This document shows positions 8,366 to 18,317 of a stretch of DNA of 64,000 nucleotides, piece by piece. The notes beneath the pieces are model-generated. The model had not been told where the DNA came from and ran no database searches. It was given only the letters and a program-made list of their open reading frames with translations. Position numbers and translations under genes: made by a program. How positions within the stretch are numbered: the stretch's first letter is position 1; each line of letters opens with the position of its first letter. This DNA comes from Labilibaculum manganireducens (GTDB lineage Bacteria; Bacteroidota; Bacteroidia; Bacteroidales; Marinifilaceae): the NCBI RefSeq assembly GCF_002843385.1, contig NZ_MVDE01000010.1, positions 1 to 64,000 of the forward strand, read 5' to 3'.

Positions 8366-9180
8366 TTTTTTATTTGCTTTTCATCCAATTTATTAAAATA
8401 GTTACTAAAACACGAAGGGCAATCACAACCAATAAGATCAACACCTGCATTTCGAAGAACATTCCAGAAATTAACTGATTCTGATAATTCATCAGGCATT
8501 CCCCAAAATCGTATCATTTTATTTTGAGAATGGCAAGCTTCCGTTAAACAGCATAATTTCTCATAATCTTTTTTTGATATCTCCTCCTTGCCTTTCCATG
8601 TAAAATATGTGTTCCAATCATCACTAATTAGTAAAAAAAGGTTTGAATCTTTAAATTTGTCTATGTCTGAAATACGACCATCCAAAAAAGCATACCTTAA
8701 AGTTTCTTTTTTCAAAATCTCTACCGGCCGGTCTCCCGAAATAATAATTGTTACTAATTTCTGCCTAATTTTATTATCTGAAAAACAAGTTAGCATCTCC
8801 AAATATGGTATTAACATCTTCTTCAATTCAGTATAAGTTTCCTTGCCTTTATCCTTAATATCAATCATCAAAATGATTGGATTAAATTTTTTGGATGAGT
8901 CCCTTGTCAACTGTAATAATGGGTTCAAATACAAATGTTCCAGTGTTTGCTCTAACCTCAGATTATTCTCGTTGTGTCCCACTAAAAGTTTACCGCTGCG
9001 TAAAAAAACATCTGCCTCAATACTTACCATGCCATTTTCCAAGGCCTCAAATAAGGGACGCTTCTGAAGATAATCGTTATGCGAATGACCACCTTTAAAA
9101 TTACATTGCTGCGCATAAACAGTTACCGAACAAATTACTGCTGCAACAGCAACAAGTACTACTCTTAAGAATACCATCAT
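8362..9180 (-). CDS. GDPD/PI-PLC-like phosphodiesterase
   Basis: A 272-residue exported protein (signal peptide ending in VTVYAQ) with a TIM-barrel phosphodiesterase pattern. GGHSHNDY (His32 and His34 to Asp36), then SIEADVF (Glu55, Asp57) and LLVGHN (His69) make up the family's two catalytic histidines and metal-binding acids. The closest known group is the uncharacterised GDPD/PI-PLC-like family that includes yeast Aim6-type proteins. It probably cuts glycerophosphodiesters or inositol phospholipid head groups in the periplasm. It overlaps the alkaline phosphatase start by 4 nt and follows SusD by 72 bp, so the pair would turn phosphodiesters into monoesters and then into free phosphate. 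The exact substrate is inferred. Confidence 0.8.
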   Translation of the reverse strand: MMVFLRVVLVAVAAVICSVTVYAQQCNFKGGHSHNDYLQKRPLFEALENGMVSIEADVFLRSGKLLVGHNENNLRLEQTLEHLYLNPLLQLTRDSSKKFNPIILMIDIKDKGKETYTELKKMLIPYLEMLTCFSDNKIRQKLVTIIISGDRPVEILKKETLRYAFLDGRISDIDKFKDSNLFLLISDDWNTYFTWKGKEEISKKDYEKLCCLTEACHSQNKMIRFWGMPDELSESVNFWNVLRNAGVDLIGCDCPSCFSNYFNKLDEKQIKK

Positions 9181-9252
9181 TGAACTTTAATTTAGCCAAG
9201 ATTATACGAATGCCACCAATTCAATATATCAATGGCATTCGTAATTATGTAT

Positions 9253-10827
9253 TTACCACCCAATATTTTGATCAATACCTGAACTTGAAATCACTTCGCT
9301 CGGAATAATCCAAACATTGTGAACATCTGGTTTGTAGGTACGTGCTGGCCAAACTTCCTCTATCGTATAAGGTGAATCAGGATTTGTTTTATCTGAATGA
9401 ATTCGACCATGAAGTGGTTTAGAATAGATAGATTCAGCATCTCCCCAGCGCACCAAATCTCGATGACGATTTGCAAACTCACCAGCAAACTCAACCCGAC
9501 GTTCCTGTTTCAAATCAGCCATTGTGCAATTTACTTTTGAAGCCAAACCAGCTCTGTTACGAATCAAATTAATCTCTGTATCCGCATTTTTGCTTAGTTT
9601 CAATTTTGCTTCTGCTTTCATCAAAACCACTTCCGCATAACGTAAAATTGGCACATCCTGAATAGTATAAAGAGCATCACCGTTGGCATTAATTAAACCA
9701 TTCCCAATAGGATCGGCATACGAATAAATATCCATGTATTTATTGAACTGAAAACCAGAAAGAGAATTTGTTGAATAATACCTGCGACTTTCTCCCCAAA
9801 ACTGAAATTCGTCTCCAAAATTCAAAATTGTAGCTGAACGACGGTAATCTCCATCTTCAAAAGCCTCAAATAATTCCTCTGTTGGTGTATAGTACCCCCA
9901 GCCGTTGTAAACACCCCAGCCTTTATTTTCAAGCATCACACCAACTAACTTACTACCTCTGTCGATACCTGAAGTAACAGACCAAATATATTCCGAGCCA
10001 AATTCATTCTGATATGTAAACACTGATCGAAAATCACTCTCAGGCGTATCCGTGTCAATTAATTTACGCCCCGAACCAGAATTGCTTACCATATCACAAA
10101 ACTCAATTACTTTTTCCCATTTAGAATCATCGTACTGTGCCCAGTACAAATAGGTCTTAGCAATGTATGCATAACAAGCATCTTTATGCGCACGACCTTT
10201 ATTTTCAGATGAGTAAGAGGTATACAATGGCAATAAATCTGCAGCTTTTGTTAAATCCTCCACAATTTGAGCATAATTTTCAGTAACTGAAGCAGGACGC
10301 TGAAACTTTGTCTCTTTCATATTTTCAACTGTCACAATGGGAACACCTCCACTCACATCATTTCCATAGGCTGAAGCAACCCAGAAATAATGGAAAGCAC
10401 GCATAAAATAAGCTTCTCCCAGACAACGTTTTTTTACACTTTCATCGAAGTCCATATCCGGAACATTTGCTAAAACATCATTAGCCCGACGAATTATTTT
10501 GTAAGACTGAGGATACATCCAGCTTGCATAACCCTCGTCTCCAGTCAGATTGAAATTCTTGATATTGTCAGCTTCTGCTTTAATACGACCAGTAATCATA
10601 TCATCAGAAGCATTAATGTACCACATAAAACCGCGGGAGAACATATCTTCATCGCCCATATAATAATACATTGAATTTACAGCAGCTTCGGCATCAGCCT
10701 GCGTTTGAAAGTAATTCGACTCTGTTGCACTTCCCAATGGAGTGAGTGAAGTAAAATCATCTGAACAAGACACGATTCCAACAAAAGAAGCAAAAATCAA
10801 AGCCTTTGACATATATTTTTTCAACAT
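9253..10827 (-). CDS. SusD/RagB-family nutrient-binding lipoprotein
   Basis: A 524-residue surface lipoprotein (lipobox ending IVSC, then SDDFTSLTP) that acts as the lid and ligand-capture subunit on its SusC transporter. Family features include the TESNYFQTQADAEAAVNSMY segment, the helical TPR-like core (RANDVLANVPDM; GEAYFMRAFHYF), the ILRYAEVVLMKAEAKL repeat and the closing GxDQNxGW motif. It lies 18 bp downstream of the susC-like gene, the standard order. The ligand cannot be read from the sequence, but the co-transcribed phosphodiesterase and phosphatase suggest an organophosphate. Confidence 0.95.
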   Translation of the reverse strand: MLKKYMSKALIFASFVGIVSCSDDFTSLTPLGSATESNYFQTQADAEAAVNSMYYYMGDEDMFSRGFMWYINASDDMITGRIKAEADNIKNFNLTGDEGYASWMYPQSYKIIRRANDVLANVPDMDFDESVKKRCLGEAYFMRAFHYFWVASAYGNDVSGGVPIVTVENMKETKFQRPASVTENYAQIVEDLTKAADLLPLYTSYSSENKGRAHKDACYAYIAKTYLYWAQYDDSKWEKVIEFCDMVSNSGSGRKLIDTDTPESDFRSVFTYQNEFGSEYIWSVTSGIDRGSKLVGVMLENKGWGVYNGWGYYTPTEELFEAFEDGDYRRSATILNFGDEFQFWGESRRYYSTNSLSGFQFNKYMDIYSYADPIGNGLINANGDALYTIQDVPILRYAEVVLMKAEAKLKLSKNADTEINLIRNRAGLASKVNCTMADLKQERRVEFAGEFANRHRDLVRWGDAESIYSKPLHGRIHSDKTNPDSPYTIEEVWPARTYKPDVHNVWIIPSEVISSSGIDQNIGW

Positions 10828-10845
10828 GATAATGATAATTTTAAA

Positions 10846-13800
10846 TTAAAATTTGAATGATAAACCAAGTGAATAAGTTTTTGCAACCGGATAGGTTCCA
10901 AGATCCAAACCAATTCCTCCAACTTCAGGATCAAGACCTGTATAATCAGTAATCGTAAAAAGGTTTTCTGCAGAGAAATAAACCCGAAGTGAAGATCCTT
11001 GGCAGATTCTGTTCAATAACAAAGCAGGAACATTATACCCAATAGTTAAATTCTTTAATCGTAAATACGAACCATCTTCTAAATACCAATCCGAATTCGT
11101 TCCAAAATTAGAATTAGGATCATCTACTCTCAACATAGGAATCTCAGAATTTATATTACTTTCGGACCAAGCATTTAAGACCCGATTATCCAAGTTATAC
11201 CCCTGTTGCGCAGCATTATAAGCAGTGAATTTGTAGGCATTAAACAACTTTACTCCTGATACTCCTTGGAAAGTTAAGGCTAGATCAAAATTCTTATATT
11301 CAGCAGAGAAATTGAATGCATAAGTAAAATCAGGAAATGCATTTCCTTTATAAGTTCGATCTTCGTTGCTAATCTCACCATCCTTATTCGAATCAATAAA
11401 CTTTAAATCTCCTGGTTTTGCATTTGGTTGAATCAACTGTCCGTTTGATCCTGTATAATTATCAATCTCAGTCTGAGTTTTGAAAATACCATCAGAAGAG
11501 ATCAAATAATAAGAATACAATTCTTGCCCTGGTTCTGATCGGTATGGATACAATGTTGAGCGTACATTATTACTGTGATAAATATAGCTGCTGGTATATC
11601 CATCCAAATCTTTCAGGTTATTTTTAGTCGTTGAAAAATTTCCATTTACTGAATACTTTAAACTACCAATATTGCCTTTGTACAAAGCTGAAAATTCAAA
11701 TCCTTTATTTTCGACTGTTCCTACGTTTGAAGTTGGACCATCGTTCACTCCAAGATGCGAATCTGCAGCATTAGTCATAATCATATCGTTAGTATTCTTC
11801 ACAAAATAATCAGAAGTAATTTCCAAACTGCCTTTGAATAAAGACAAATCTAATCCAACATCAAATGATTCAGAAGTTTCCCACTTTAAATTGGGATTTG
11901 ACTGTTGTTTAACGTAGTATCCTGAAACCTTCTGGGCATCGCCTTCACCTAAAGTAGGACGCTGAGAAGACATAGGCACATTATATGCATAATAACTTAC
12001 GGACTGAATATTCCCTATCTGTCCCCATGAAGCACGTAATTTCATTGAATGAATCCAATTCAATTCTTGCATAAACGACTCATTACTCATTTTCCAGGCT
12101 ACAGATGCCGATGGGAATAAATCACTGTTATTTTCGCTACTCAATCGAGATGTTTGGTCACGACGAATACTGCCCATCAAAAAATATTTATCACTATAGT
12201 TGTAACGAAAACGACCAATCATAGAATTTAATGCATCTTCATAAGCATCGCTTGAGTAAGAATTAATAGAACCAGCATTTTCAAGATAGTGATACCAGTT
12301 TTCTTCCCTTGCAAAATCCTGTGCATTCACCAAATTATACTCATACTTAGTATATTGTGCAGAATAAACACCTGTGAAATCTAAATGATGATTATTGATC
12401 GTTTTAGAATAACTCACCTGATTGTCCCAAATCCATTTGTTACGTTTTGACCAACTTTGATTCAGGTAATTCATTTCCGATGGTCTTCCACTTTCTGGAA
12501 TTTTAGGTGTAAATTTCTTATACTCTGAATCCTTCAAACTCAACATGAGAGAAGAGCGAAATTTAAAATCCTTAATGAAATCAAATTCGATATAAGCATT
12601 GGCATCAATATAAGTAACAGGATTACTTGTAGCAGGACGTTTCAACAAGGCAACAGGATTATAAACATCACCATAAGATCCTGCATAGTCTGAACCCTTG
12701 GGAGCTACACCATGAAAATTGCCTTCTCCATCATAAACTGGTGCCGCCGACGGCATATACATGGCATTAATAATTGTTCCTGAGTAACTTGATGTATTGT
12801 TGGTTCCAATAGCTTCCTCATTTAAAACATAAAGGTTTTGTCCTACTCTCATTTTATCACTCAAATTATATTGAGATTTTACTCGTAAGCCAATGCGTTC
12901 CGATGATGTATTAATAAGCAAACCTTGTTTTTTCTGATAACTGAACGAAGCACTATAAATTCCTTTTTCACCTCCTCCACTTAAACCAACATTAGCGTTG
13001 TAAACAGATGCCTTCCTGAAAATCTCGTCAATCCAGTTGGTGCGATTAACTCCACCCCAAGGATTTAAGCTCACATCACGAGCCGGATCTCTCGTAGCTC
13101 CACTGTTATCAGCAGCAGTATTATAAGCCCAGTTTTGTTCTTCTGCCGTTAAAGGAACAGGTAAATTATCAGCTTGCTGAACTCCAGCAAACACATCAAC
13201 AGCAACAGAAAGTTTACCAGCTTTACCGCTTTTTGTTGTCACCACAATAACACCAGATGAAGCCTGTGCACCATAAATTGCTGCAGATGCTGCATCTTTC
13301 AAGACAGTTATTGATTCAATATCATTAGGATTTAGTGTACCACCATAATAAGGCATTCCATCAACTACCCACAATGGAGATTCTGTATTAACTGATCCCA
13401 TCCCACGAATAGTTATTGTTGGAGTACTTGCAGGATCACCTCCTTGCTGCTGAACAGTAACACCAGCAAGATTTCCTTGCAAAAATTCTTGCGCACTTGT
13501 AATAGGACGACTACTTATTTGATCCATATTGGAAACAGAAGCAACAGAACCGGTCAAATCACTTTTTCGTGACGATCCGTAACCAATTACTACTACATCA
13601 TTCAAACTAGTTGTTTCTTGCACTAAGTAAATAGTGTAGTCCTGTGAGCCATCAAATTCCCTTTCAATAGATTGAAATCCAATAAATGAAATTTGTAATC
13701 TCCCTTTTGTAAGATCTGTTTCGAATGAAAATTTTCCATCCATATCGGCAACAGTTCCTTCGCTTGTTCCGCTTATTCGGATACTCGCTCCAATGAGTGG

Positions 13801-13899
13801 CAACTTCTCTGAATCATACACCACTCCGGTTAGTTTCGTTTGAGCCATAATCGTTATCGAAATAATAACCAACGAAAACAGAATTAATAGTTTTTTCAT
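10846..13899 (-). CDS. SusC/RagA-family TonB-dependent outer-membrane transporter
   Basis: A 1017-residue TonB-dependent barrel that imports a ligand captured by SusD. After the signal peptide (ending TIMAQ) comes a carboxypeptidase-regulatory-like domain (KLTGVVYDSEKLPLIGASI to about residue 100). Then come a TonB-box-like segment DVVVIGYG, the plug (TSAQEFLQGNLAGVTV; the PLWVVDGMPY and DIESITVLKDAASAAIYG motifs of the family) and a 22-strand barrel ending in Phe (LGLSFKF). It is the first gene of the four-gene transport/hydrolase operon and lies 264 bp downstream of the sensor-regulator. No carbohydrate-active enzyme is encoded nearby. Confidence 0.96.
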   Translation of the reverse strand: MKKLLILFSLVIISITIMAQTKLTGVVYDSEKLPLIGASIRISGTSEGTVADMDGKFSFETDLTKGRLQISFIGFQSIEREFDGSQDYTIYLVQETTSLNDVVVIGYGSSRKSDLTGSVASVSNMDQISSRPITSAQEFLQGNLAGVTVQQQGGDPASTPTITIRGMGSVNTESPLWVVDGMPYYGGTLNPNDIESITVLKDAASAAIYGAQASSGVIVVTTKSGKAGKLSVAVDVFAGVQQADNLPVPLTAEEQNWAYNTAADNSGATRDPARDVSLNPWGGVNRTNWIDEIFRKASVYNANVGLSGGGEKGIYSASFSYQKKQGLLINTSSERIGLRVKSQYNLSDKMRVGQNLYVLNEEAIGTNNTSSYSGTIINAMYMPSAAPVYDGEGNFHGVAPKGSDYAGSYGDVYNPVALLKRPATSNPVTYIDANAYIEFDFIKDFKFRSSLMLSLKDSEYKKFTPKIPESGRPSEMNYLNQSWSKRNKWIWDNQVSYSKTINNHHLDFTGVYSAQYTKYEYNLVNAQDFAREENWYHYLENAGSINSYSSDAYEDALNSMIGRFRYNYSDKYFLMGSIRRDQTSRLSSENNSDLFPSASVAWKMSNESFMQELNWIHSMKLRASWGQIGNIQSVSYYAYNVPMSSQRPTLGEGDAQKVSGYYVKQQSNPNLKWETSESFDVGLDLSLFKGSLEITSDYFVKNTNDMIMTNAADSHLGVNDGPTSNVGTVENKGFEFSALYKGNIGSLKYSVNGNFSTTKNNLKDLDGYTSSYIYHSNNVRSTLYPYRSEPGQELYSYYLISSDGIFKTQTEIDNYTGSNGQLIQPNAKPGDLKFIDSNKDGEISNEDRTYKGNAFPDFTYAFNFSAEYKNFDLALTFQGVSGVKLFNAYKFTAYNAAQQGYNLDNRVLNAWSESNINSEIPMLRVDDPNSNFGTNSDWYLEDGSYLRLKNLTIGYNVPALLLNRICQGSSLRVYFSAENLFTITDYTGLDPEVGGIGLDLGTYPVAKTYSLGLSFKF

Positions 13900-14163
13900 T
13901 TTGCTTTAAATAAATTAAGGTTTTAAAACTGAATAATTCAACAACTTACTCTTCTGACAGAATAAAAATTTGAAACCAAAGCATATTATATTTCTGATTT
14001 CGAATGCTAAAGTATTTCATCTTAAAAAAAAGGAGGGGGATAATTCTTTCGGAAAAAGGAGATAAATTTTACACTTTGGGGATATTTCTATTAAAAAAAG
14101 AGGATTCTTTCAACATTAACAATGCCTTAACAATAGAGTGATTTTCGGTTAAAACACAAAAAC

Positions 14164-17100
14164 TTATTTTTTATTACTCAAATGAATGTTTCGATATTTA
14201 GAAGGAGTCATTCCTTGTTGCTTAGCAAAACAACGACTGAAATACTTCGGATCGTTAAAACCAACCATATCACTAACCTCATTAATCGTAATTCCTTCCC
14301 TTTCAAGCAATTGCAAACTTCTTTTAATTCGAAACGATCGAATAAATTCATTAGGCGACATACTTGTGAATTCCTTTAGTTTTCGATACAATTGCATTTG
14401 GCTCATCCCCATTTCCTTAGCTAATTCTGTTTGTCCAAATTTAGCATTGGATATTTCCTTTTCCATCATCTCTTTCAGCTTTGCAAATAACTTTTCATCA
14501 TAGGTTTCCACCATTTTGTTCTCTGGTTTCATTACTGCATCAGTATTAGCTGCCACTTTTATTTGCTTGTTTCTCTGTAATAAATTTGAGATTTTAAGAA
14601 AAAGCAATTCTATCTGAAAGGGCTTTGGTATAAAATCATCGATTCCAGAATAATAAGCTTCTTTCTGATTCTCAATTTCTGACAATGCTGTTAAAAGAAC
14701 AAAAGGAATACCTCGATACCTTCCTTTCTTCTTTAAATTCTGACACAATTGAATGCCATCCATTTCAGGCATCACCCAATCTGATAAAATAAGATTTACA
14801 GAAGCATCCTTTTTTAAATACTTTAATGCTTCAGAACCATTTGCGACAGTTACTACACGATATTTTTCCGACAGAACTTCCGTAAGGTATTCTCTCAAAT
14901 CAAAGTTATCTTCAACTAAAAGAATCAACTCTTTCCTTGATTCGTCCATATCGATGTTTGCGAGGAATTCCTTTTCAACTGGTGAGACTTCTTGATTTAA
15001 TGCATAATTTATATCTTCTGGCCCTTTGGCAGAATGAAAAGGTAAAAATAAAATGAACTTACTGCCAGAACCTTCTTCACTTTCTACCTGAATCCTACCT
15101 TTTAGCAAATGAACAAAATCATTTACCAATGATAAGCCAATACCTACCCCTTCATTTTCGGGCTGCGATGATTTCCCTACTTGATAGTATCGATCGAAAA
15201 TATACTTAATCCTATCAGAAGGGATTCCAATACCTGTATCAGTTACACTAAATTCAAAACCTTTCGTTTTCAATATTAATTCACAAGTAATTTGCCCTCC
15301 TGCCGGTGTAAATTTTATTGCATTTGTAAGTAAATTAAATACGATTTGTTGCAGTTTTTCGTAATCATACCGACAATAAAAACTCTCATGACTGGTCAGA
15401 AATGTCAATTTCAGTAAATTTGACTCCATCTGATTCATAAATGAATTAATAACTGTTTGAATAATACTTACAATATCTCCTTGTTTAAAAATCAAATACA
15501 AACCTCCAACTTCTAGTTTTCTCTTATCTAACACCTGTTCAATAAGTTGAAGAATATAGTTTGAATTTGTTTGCATACATTGTAATTTCGTACGCATTTC
15601 TAATGAGAGATTCTTGTTCTGAAGGAGTTCACTTAAAGGAGAAATAATTAAAGTCAGAGGTGTTCGAATATCATGAGAAATATTGGTGAAAAAATTTTGT
15701 TTTAATCTGTTTAATTCTTCGAGCCTGTTATGCATCTCGAAAAGATGATCTCTCTGTGCAAGAATCTGATCCCTTTGTTCAGATACTTTAGCATTCTTCT
15801 CTTCTAAAGATTGATTTACCTGCTGGAGTTTTTCTTTTTGATTTTCAATTTTCAAAGTTCGTTTAATTACGATATCTTCCAGTTTCTTATTTTTACGTCT
15901 AACCTGTAAAAACCTTATCCTTACTACAGTCAAAATACATATAGCTAAAAAGAAAATTAGAGAAACAATAAAGTAAAACTCCAACCAAAAGGGTTTTTCA
16001 ATTTTAAACGAAAACATTTTTTTCTCATCAGACCATATTCCGTCAGCATTAGCAGTCTTTATCCACAATTGATATTCCCCATGTGGCAAATCGGAATATG
16101 AAATTTCATGAACAGGTCCTTGAAAAGTCTGATAATTTTGATCAAAAGACTTCAGTATCCAAGCTAACTTAATTTTATTAGGAGAACTAAGCTGTATCCC
16201 TTTTAAACTAAAGCTTATTTTGTCTTTCCAAAAAGGAAAGACAAAACAAGAATCACAAACTTTTCCATAGGCAAATTCGGCACAGCTTTCACCATTTACA
16301 CATACCGATTTGAGCATTGGTATGGGAATTTCTGCAGAAGAATGAATTGAATCAGGATGAAAGCTGACAATATTATTATATCCGCCAAAAAACAAAATAC
16401 CATCCTGATTTTTAAAAGCTGCTCCTTCTGCAAATTCTGAAATATTGCCAATGTCCTTTTGATCGTAAACTCTGACCTGCTCCGATTGCAAATTTACGTG
16501 AATAATGCCTTTGGGAGAACCACACCACAAATTGTGCTTTGCATCTTCAAAAACATGATAAATAAGACTTGATGGCAAATCCTTATTCAAGTAAGCAAAT
16601 TCCTTCACGTTCCACTTCCCGTCAATAGCATTAAGTCCTCCGAAGCTCGCCACCCAAATAGTCCCAGCACTATCTTCGTAAATGTCAAAAATACTATTGC
16701 TTAAGATAGAATTATTCTCAGCATCCCCTTTTGTAATGTGCTTCTTAATCCTATGTGTTTTTGTATCGAGCACAAAAATCCCTTGGGCTTCGGTACCAAT
16801 CCACAAATCTCCACTCGTACATAAATGCAATTTTCGAATGTGTATGTTTTTCAACTCATCTAAAGTATCGAAACAAATAAATTGATTTTTTTCCCGATCA
16901 TAATAATCAAGACCTCCCCATTCTCCTAAATACAAATTTCCTTTTTGATCTTCAGCAATACTATAAATACGACCTAATGAAGGTAAATTTTTATTCCTCC
17001 CTACCGGCCAATATTTAATCTCTTTGGTTTCCGGATGAATTCGACAAATACCAACATAAGTTCCCACCCAAATATATTGATCCTTACTTTGATAAATGGA

Positions 17101-18093
17101 ACGAACCCAATCCCATTTATCTAATTTTCCTTGTGTTGCAAGATGAATTCTTTCAATTTTTTCACCTTGCTTTATCACAATTCCATTATTGTACGTACCA
17201 ATCCATAACTTACTGTTTTTTTCCTGATAAATAGCTCGAATAGTAGTCTGTAAATCCGGGTTGTCAGAACCAATAACGTTGAAAGTTTTGAATTCATCTA
17301 CTTTTGAAAAAGCAACATTAATTCCCGAATTTTTAGTTCCTATCCATATATTACCAGATCGGTCCTCAAAAATACAATAAACTTCATTACTCGATATTTT
17401 ATGAGGATCAGGAACACTCATCCCATAATTGATTAAATGGGAGACATCTCCATCCTTACAATAAAAAATTCCCTTATTTAATGTTAAAATCCAAATATCA
17501 TTTCCTTTAGGAGACCTATATATTGAATATATTTCAACTCGAGGAAATAAGAACTTTAGTTGCTTTGTAATTTCTTCGACAGGAAAGAATTGTGGAATAT
17601 CAATTTTCTGGACTCTTTTGAAATCGCTGCGAATTGAATCAAAGCTATAGTAAGTATTACCCGATTGATAATATATATTCCCATTTGAATCCAAACCAAT
17701 CGTATTTTTACTGCTTTTATCAACAGCTAAATCTTTGTAAAAAATACTCTCGCCATTATCATTAATTAAGCGTACAAGAGTACTATTTTCTAACAAGACC
17801 CAAATATTTCCAATGGAATCTACAGTAATTATATTTGCACAACCAACCGAAGTTTCATTTTCTGATCCTGATTCAAATGGTCTTACTATTTTATACTCAA
17901 AACCATCAAACAAACTTAAACCATCATAGGTAGCAAACCATATTCGTCCAAATTTATCCTCTGTAATGTTTTGAATTGTATTATTTGCCAATCCATCTTC
18001 CACAGTTACCTGTTGAAATCTATATGAATTCTGAGCAGTAAGAGGTAAAACGAATATCAATAATAATAAACTAACAACCAATTTACGAACCAT
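14164..18093 (-). CDS. Hybrid two-component system sensor/regulator (HTCS)
   Basis: A one-protein signal system of the Bacteroidota PUL type. From the start at 18093 the 1309 residues open with a signal peptide (MVRKLVVSLLLLIFVLPLTA). A reading frame beginning 45 nt further upstream (18138) would bury this signal, so I chose the internal ATG. The parts are periplasmic two-component propeller repeats (many IWxGTxxG units), a Y_Y_Y domain (about 650-710), one membrane helix (about 702-724) and a coiled coil. Then come HisKA (His about 805 in NISHDIRTPL), HATPase (NLLTNAIKF, DTGIGIP), a receiver (Asp about 1103 in SDWVMPEMDG) and a C-terminal AraC-type HTH. It probably activates the adjacent susC operon on sensing a periplasmic ligand. 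Confidence 0.95.
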   Translation of the reverse strand: MVRKLVVSLLLLIFVLPLTAQNSYRFQQVTVEDGLANNTIQNITEDKFGRIWFATYDGLSLFDGFEYKIVRPFESGSENETSVGCANIITVDSIGNIWVLLENSTLVRLINDNGESIFYKDLAVDKSSKNTIGLDSNGNIYYQSGNTYYSFDSIRSDFKRVQKIDIPQFFPVEEITKQLKFLFPRVEIYSIYRSPKGNDIWILTLNKGIFYCKDGDVSHLINYGMSVPDPHKISSNEVYCIFEDRSGNIWIGTKNSGINVAFSKVDEFKTFNVIGSDNPDLQTTIRAIYQEKNSKLWIGTYNNGIVIKQGEKIERIHLATQGKLDKWDWVRSIYQSKDQYIWVGTYVGICRIHPETKEIKYWPVGRNKNLPSLGRIYSIAEDQKGNLYLGEWGGLDYYDREKNQFICFDTLDELKNIHIRKLHLCTSGDLWIGTEAQGIFVLDTKTHRIKKHITKGDAENNSILSNSIFDIYEDSAGTIWVASFGGLNAIDGKWNVKEFAYLNKDLPSSLIYHVFEDAKHNLWCGSPKGIIHVNLQSEQVRVYDQKDIGNISEFAEGAAFKNQDGILFFGGYNNIVSFHPDSIHSSAEIPIPMLKSVCVNGESCAEFAYGKVCDSCFVFPFWKDKISFSLKGIQLSSPNKIKLAWILKSFDQNYQTFQGPVHEISYSDLPHGEYQLWIKTANADGIWSDEKKMFSFKIEKPFWLEFYFIVSLIFFLAICILTVVRIRFLQVRRKNKKLEDIVIKRTLKIENQKEKLQQVNQSLEEKNAKVSEQRDQILAQRDHLFEMHNRLEELNRLKQNFFTNISHDIRTPLTLIISPLSELLQNKNLSLEMRTKLQCMQTNSNYILQLIEQVLDKRKLEVGGLYLIFKQGDIVSIIQTVINSFMNQMESNLLKLTFLTSHESFYCRYDYEKLQQIVFNLLTNAIKFTPAGGQITCELILKTKGFEFSVTDTGIGIPSDRIKYIFDRYYQVGKSSQPENEGVGIGLSLVNDFVHLLKGRIQVESEEGSGSKFILFLPFHSAKGPEDINYALNQEVSPVEKEFLANIDMDESRKELILLVEDNFDLREYLTEVLSEKYRVVTVANGSEALKYLKKDASVNLILSDWVMPEMDGIQLCQNLKKKGRYRGIPFVLLTALSEIENQKEAYYSGIDDFIPKPFQIELLFLKISNLLQRNKQIKVAANTDAVMKPENKMVETYDEKLFAKLKEMMEKEISNAKFGQTELAKEMGMSQMQLYRKLKEFTSMSPNEFIRSFRIKRSLQLLEREGITINEVSDMVGFNDPKYFSRCFAKQQGMTPSKYRNIHLSNKK

Positions 18094-18220
18094 TATTGCA
18101 TCTTCCTTTAATTGATCAAAGAAAGACAGTAAATCCATTCAATATGTAATTATAACATTATCTAATGGTTATCCTTATCTGAATGTACTCTGATCTCATT
18201 TCAAAAGAATATTTCACAAA

Positions 18221-18264
18221 AAAAGGTCGTTAGGAACTAATTGATAGTTCCTAACGACCTTTTT
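18221..18264. terminator. Bidirectional terminator after metF
   Basis: An 18-bp perfect stem (18221-18238 with 18246-18263, core GGTCGTTAGGAACT) is flanked by A- and T-runs of seven or more on both sides. It lies between the end of the methionine operon and the upstream edge of the HTCS gene. Confidence 0.9.
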
Positions 18265-18317
18265 TTTTACACTCTTGCAGAGCAATTCTCTGCTTCAACC
18301 TAAAAGCTAAACCATGT

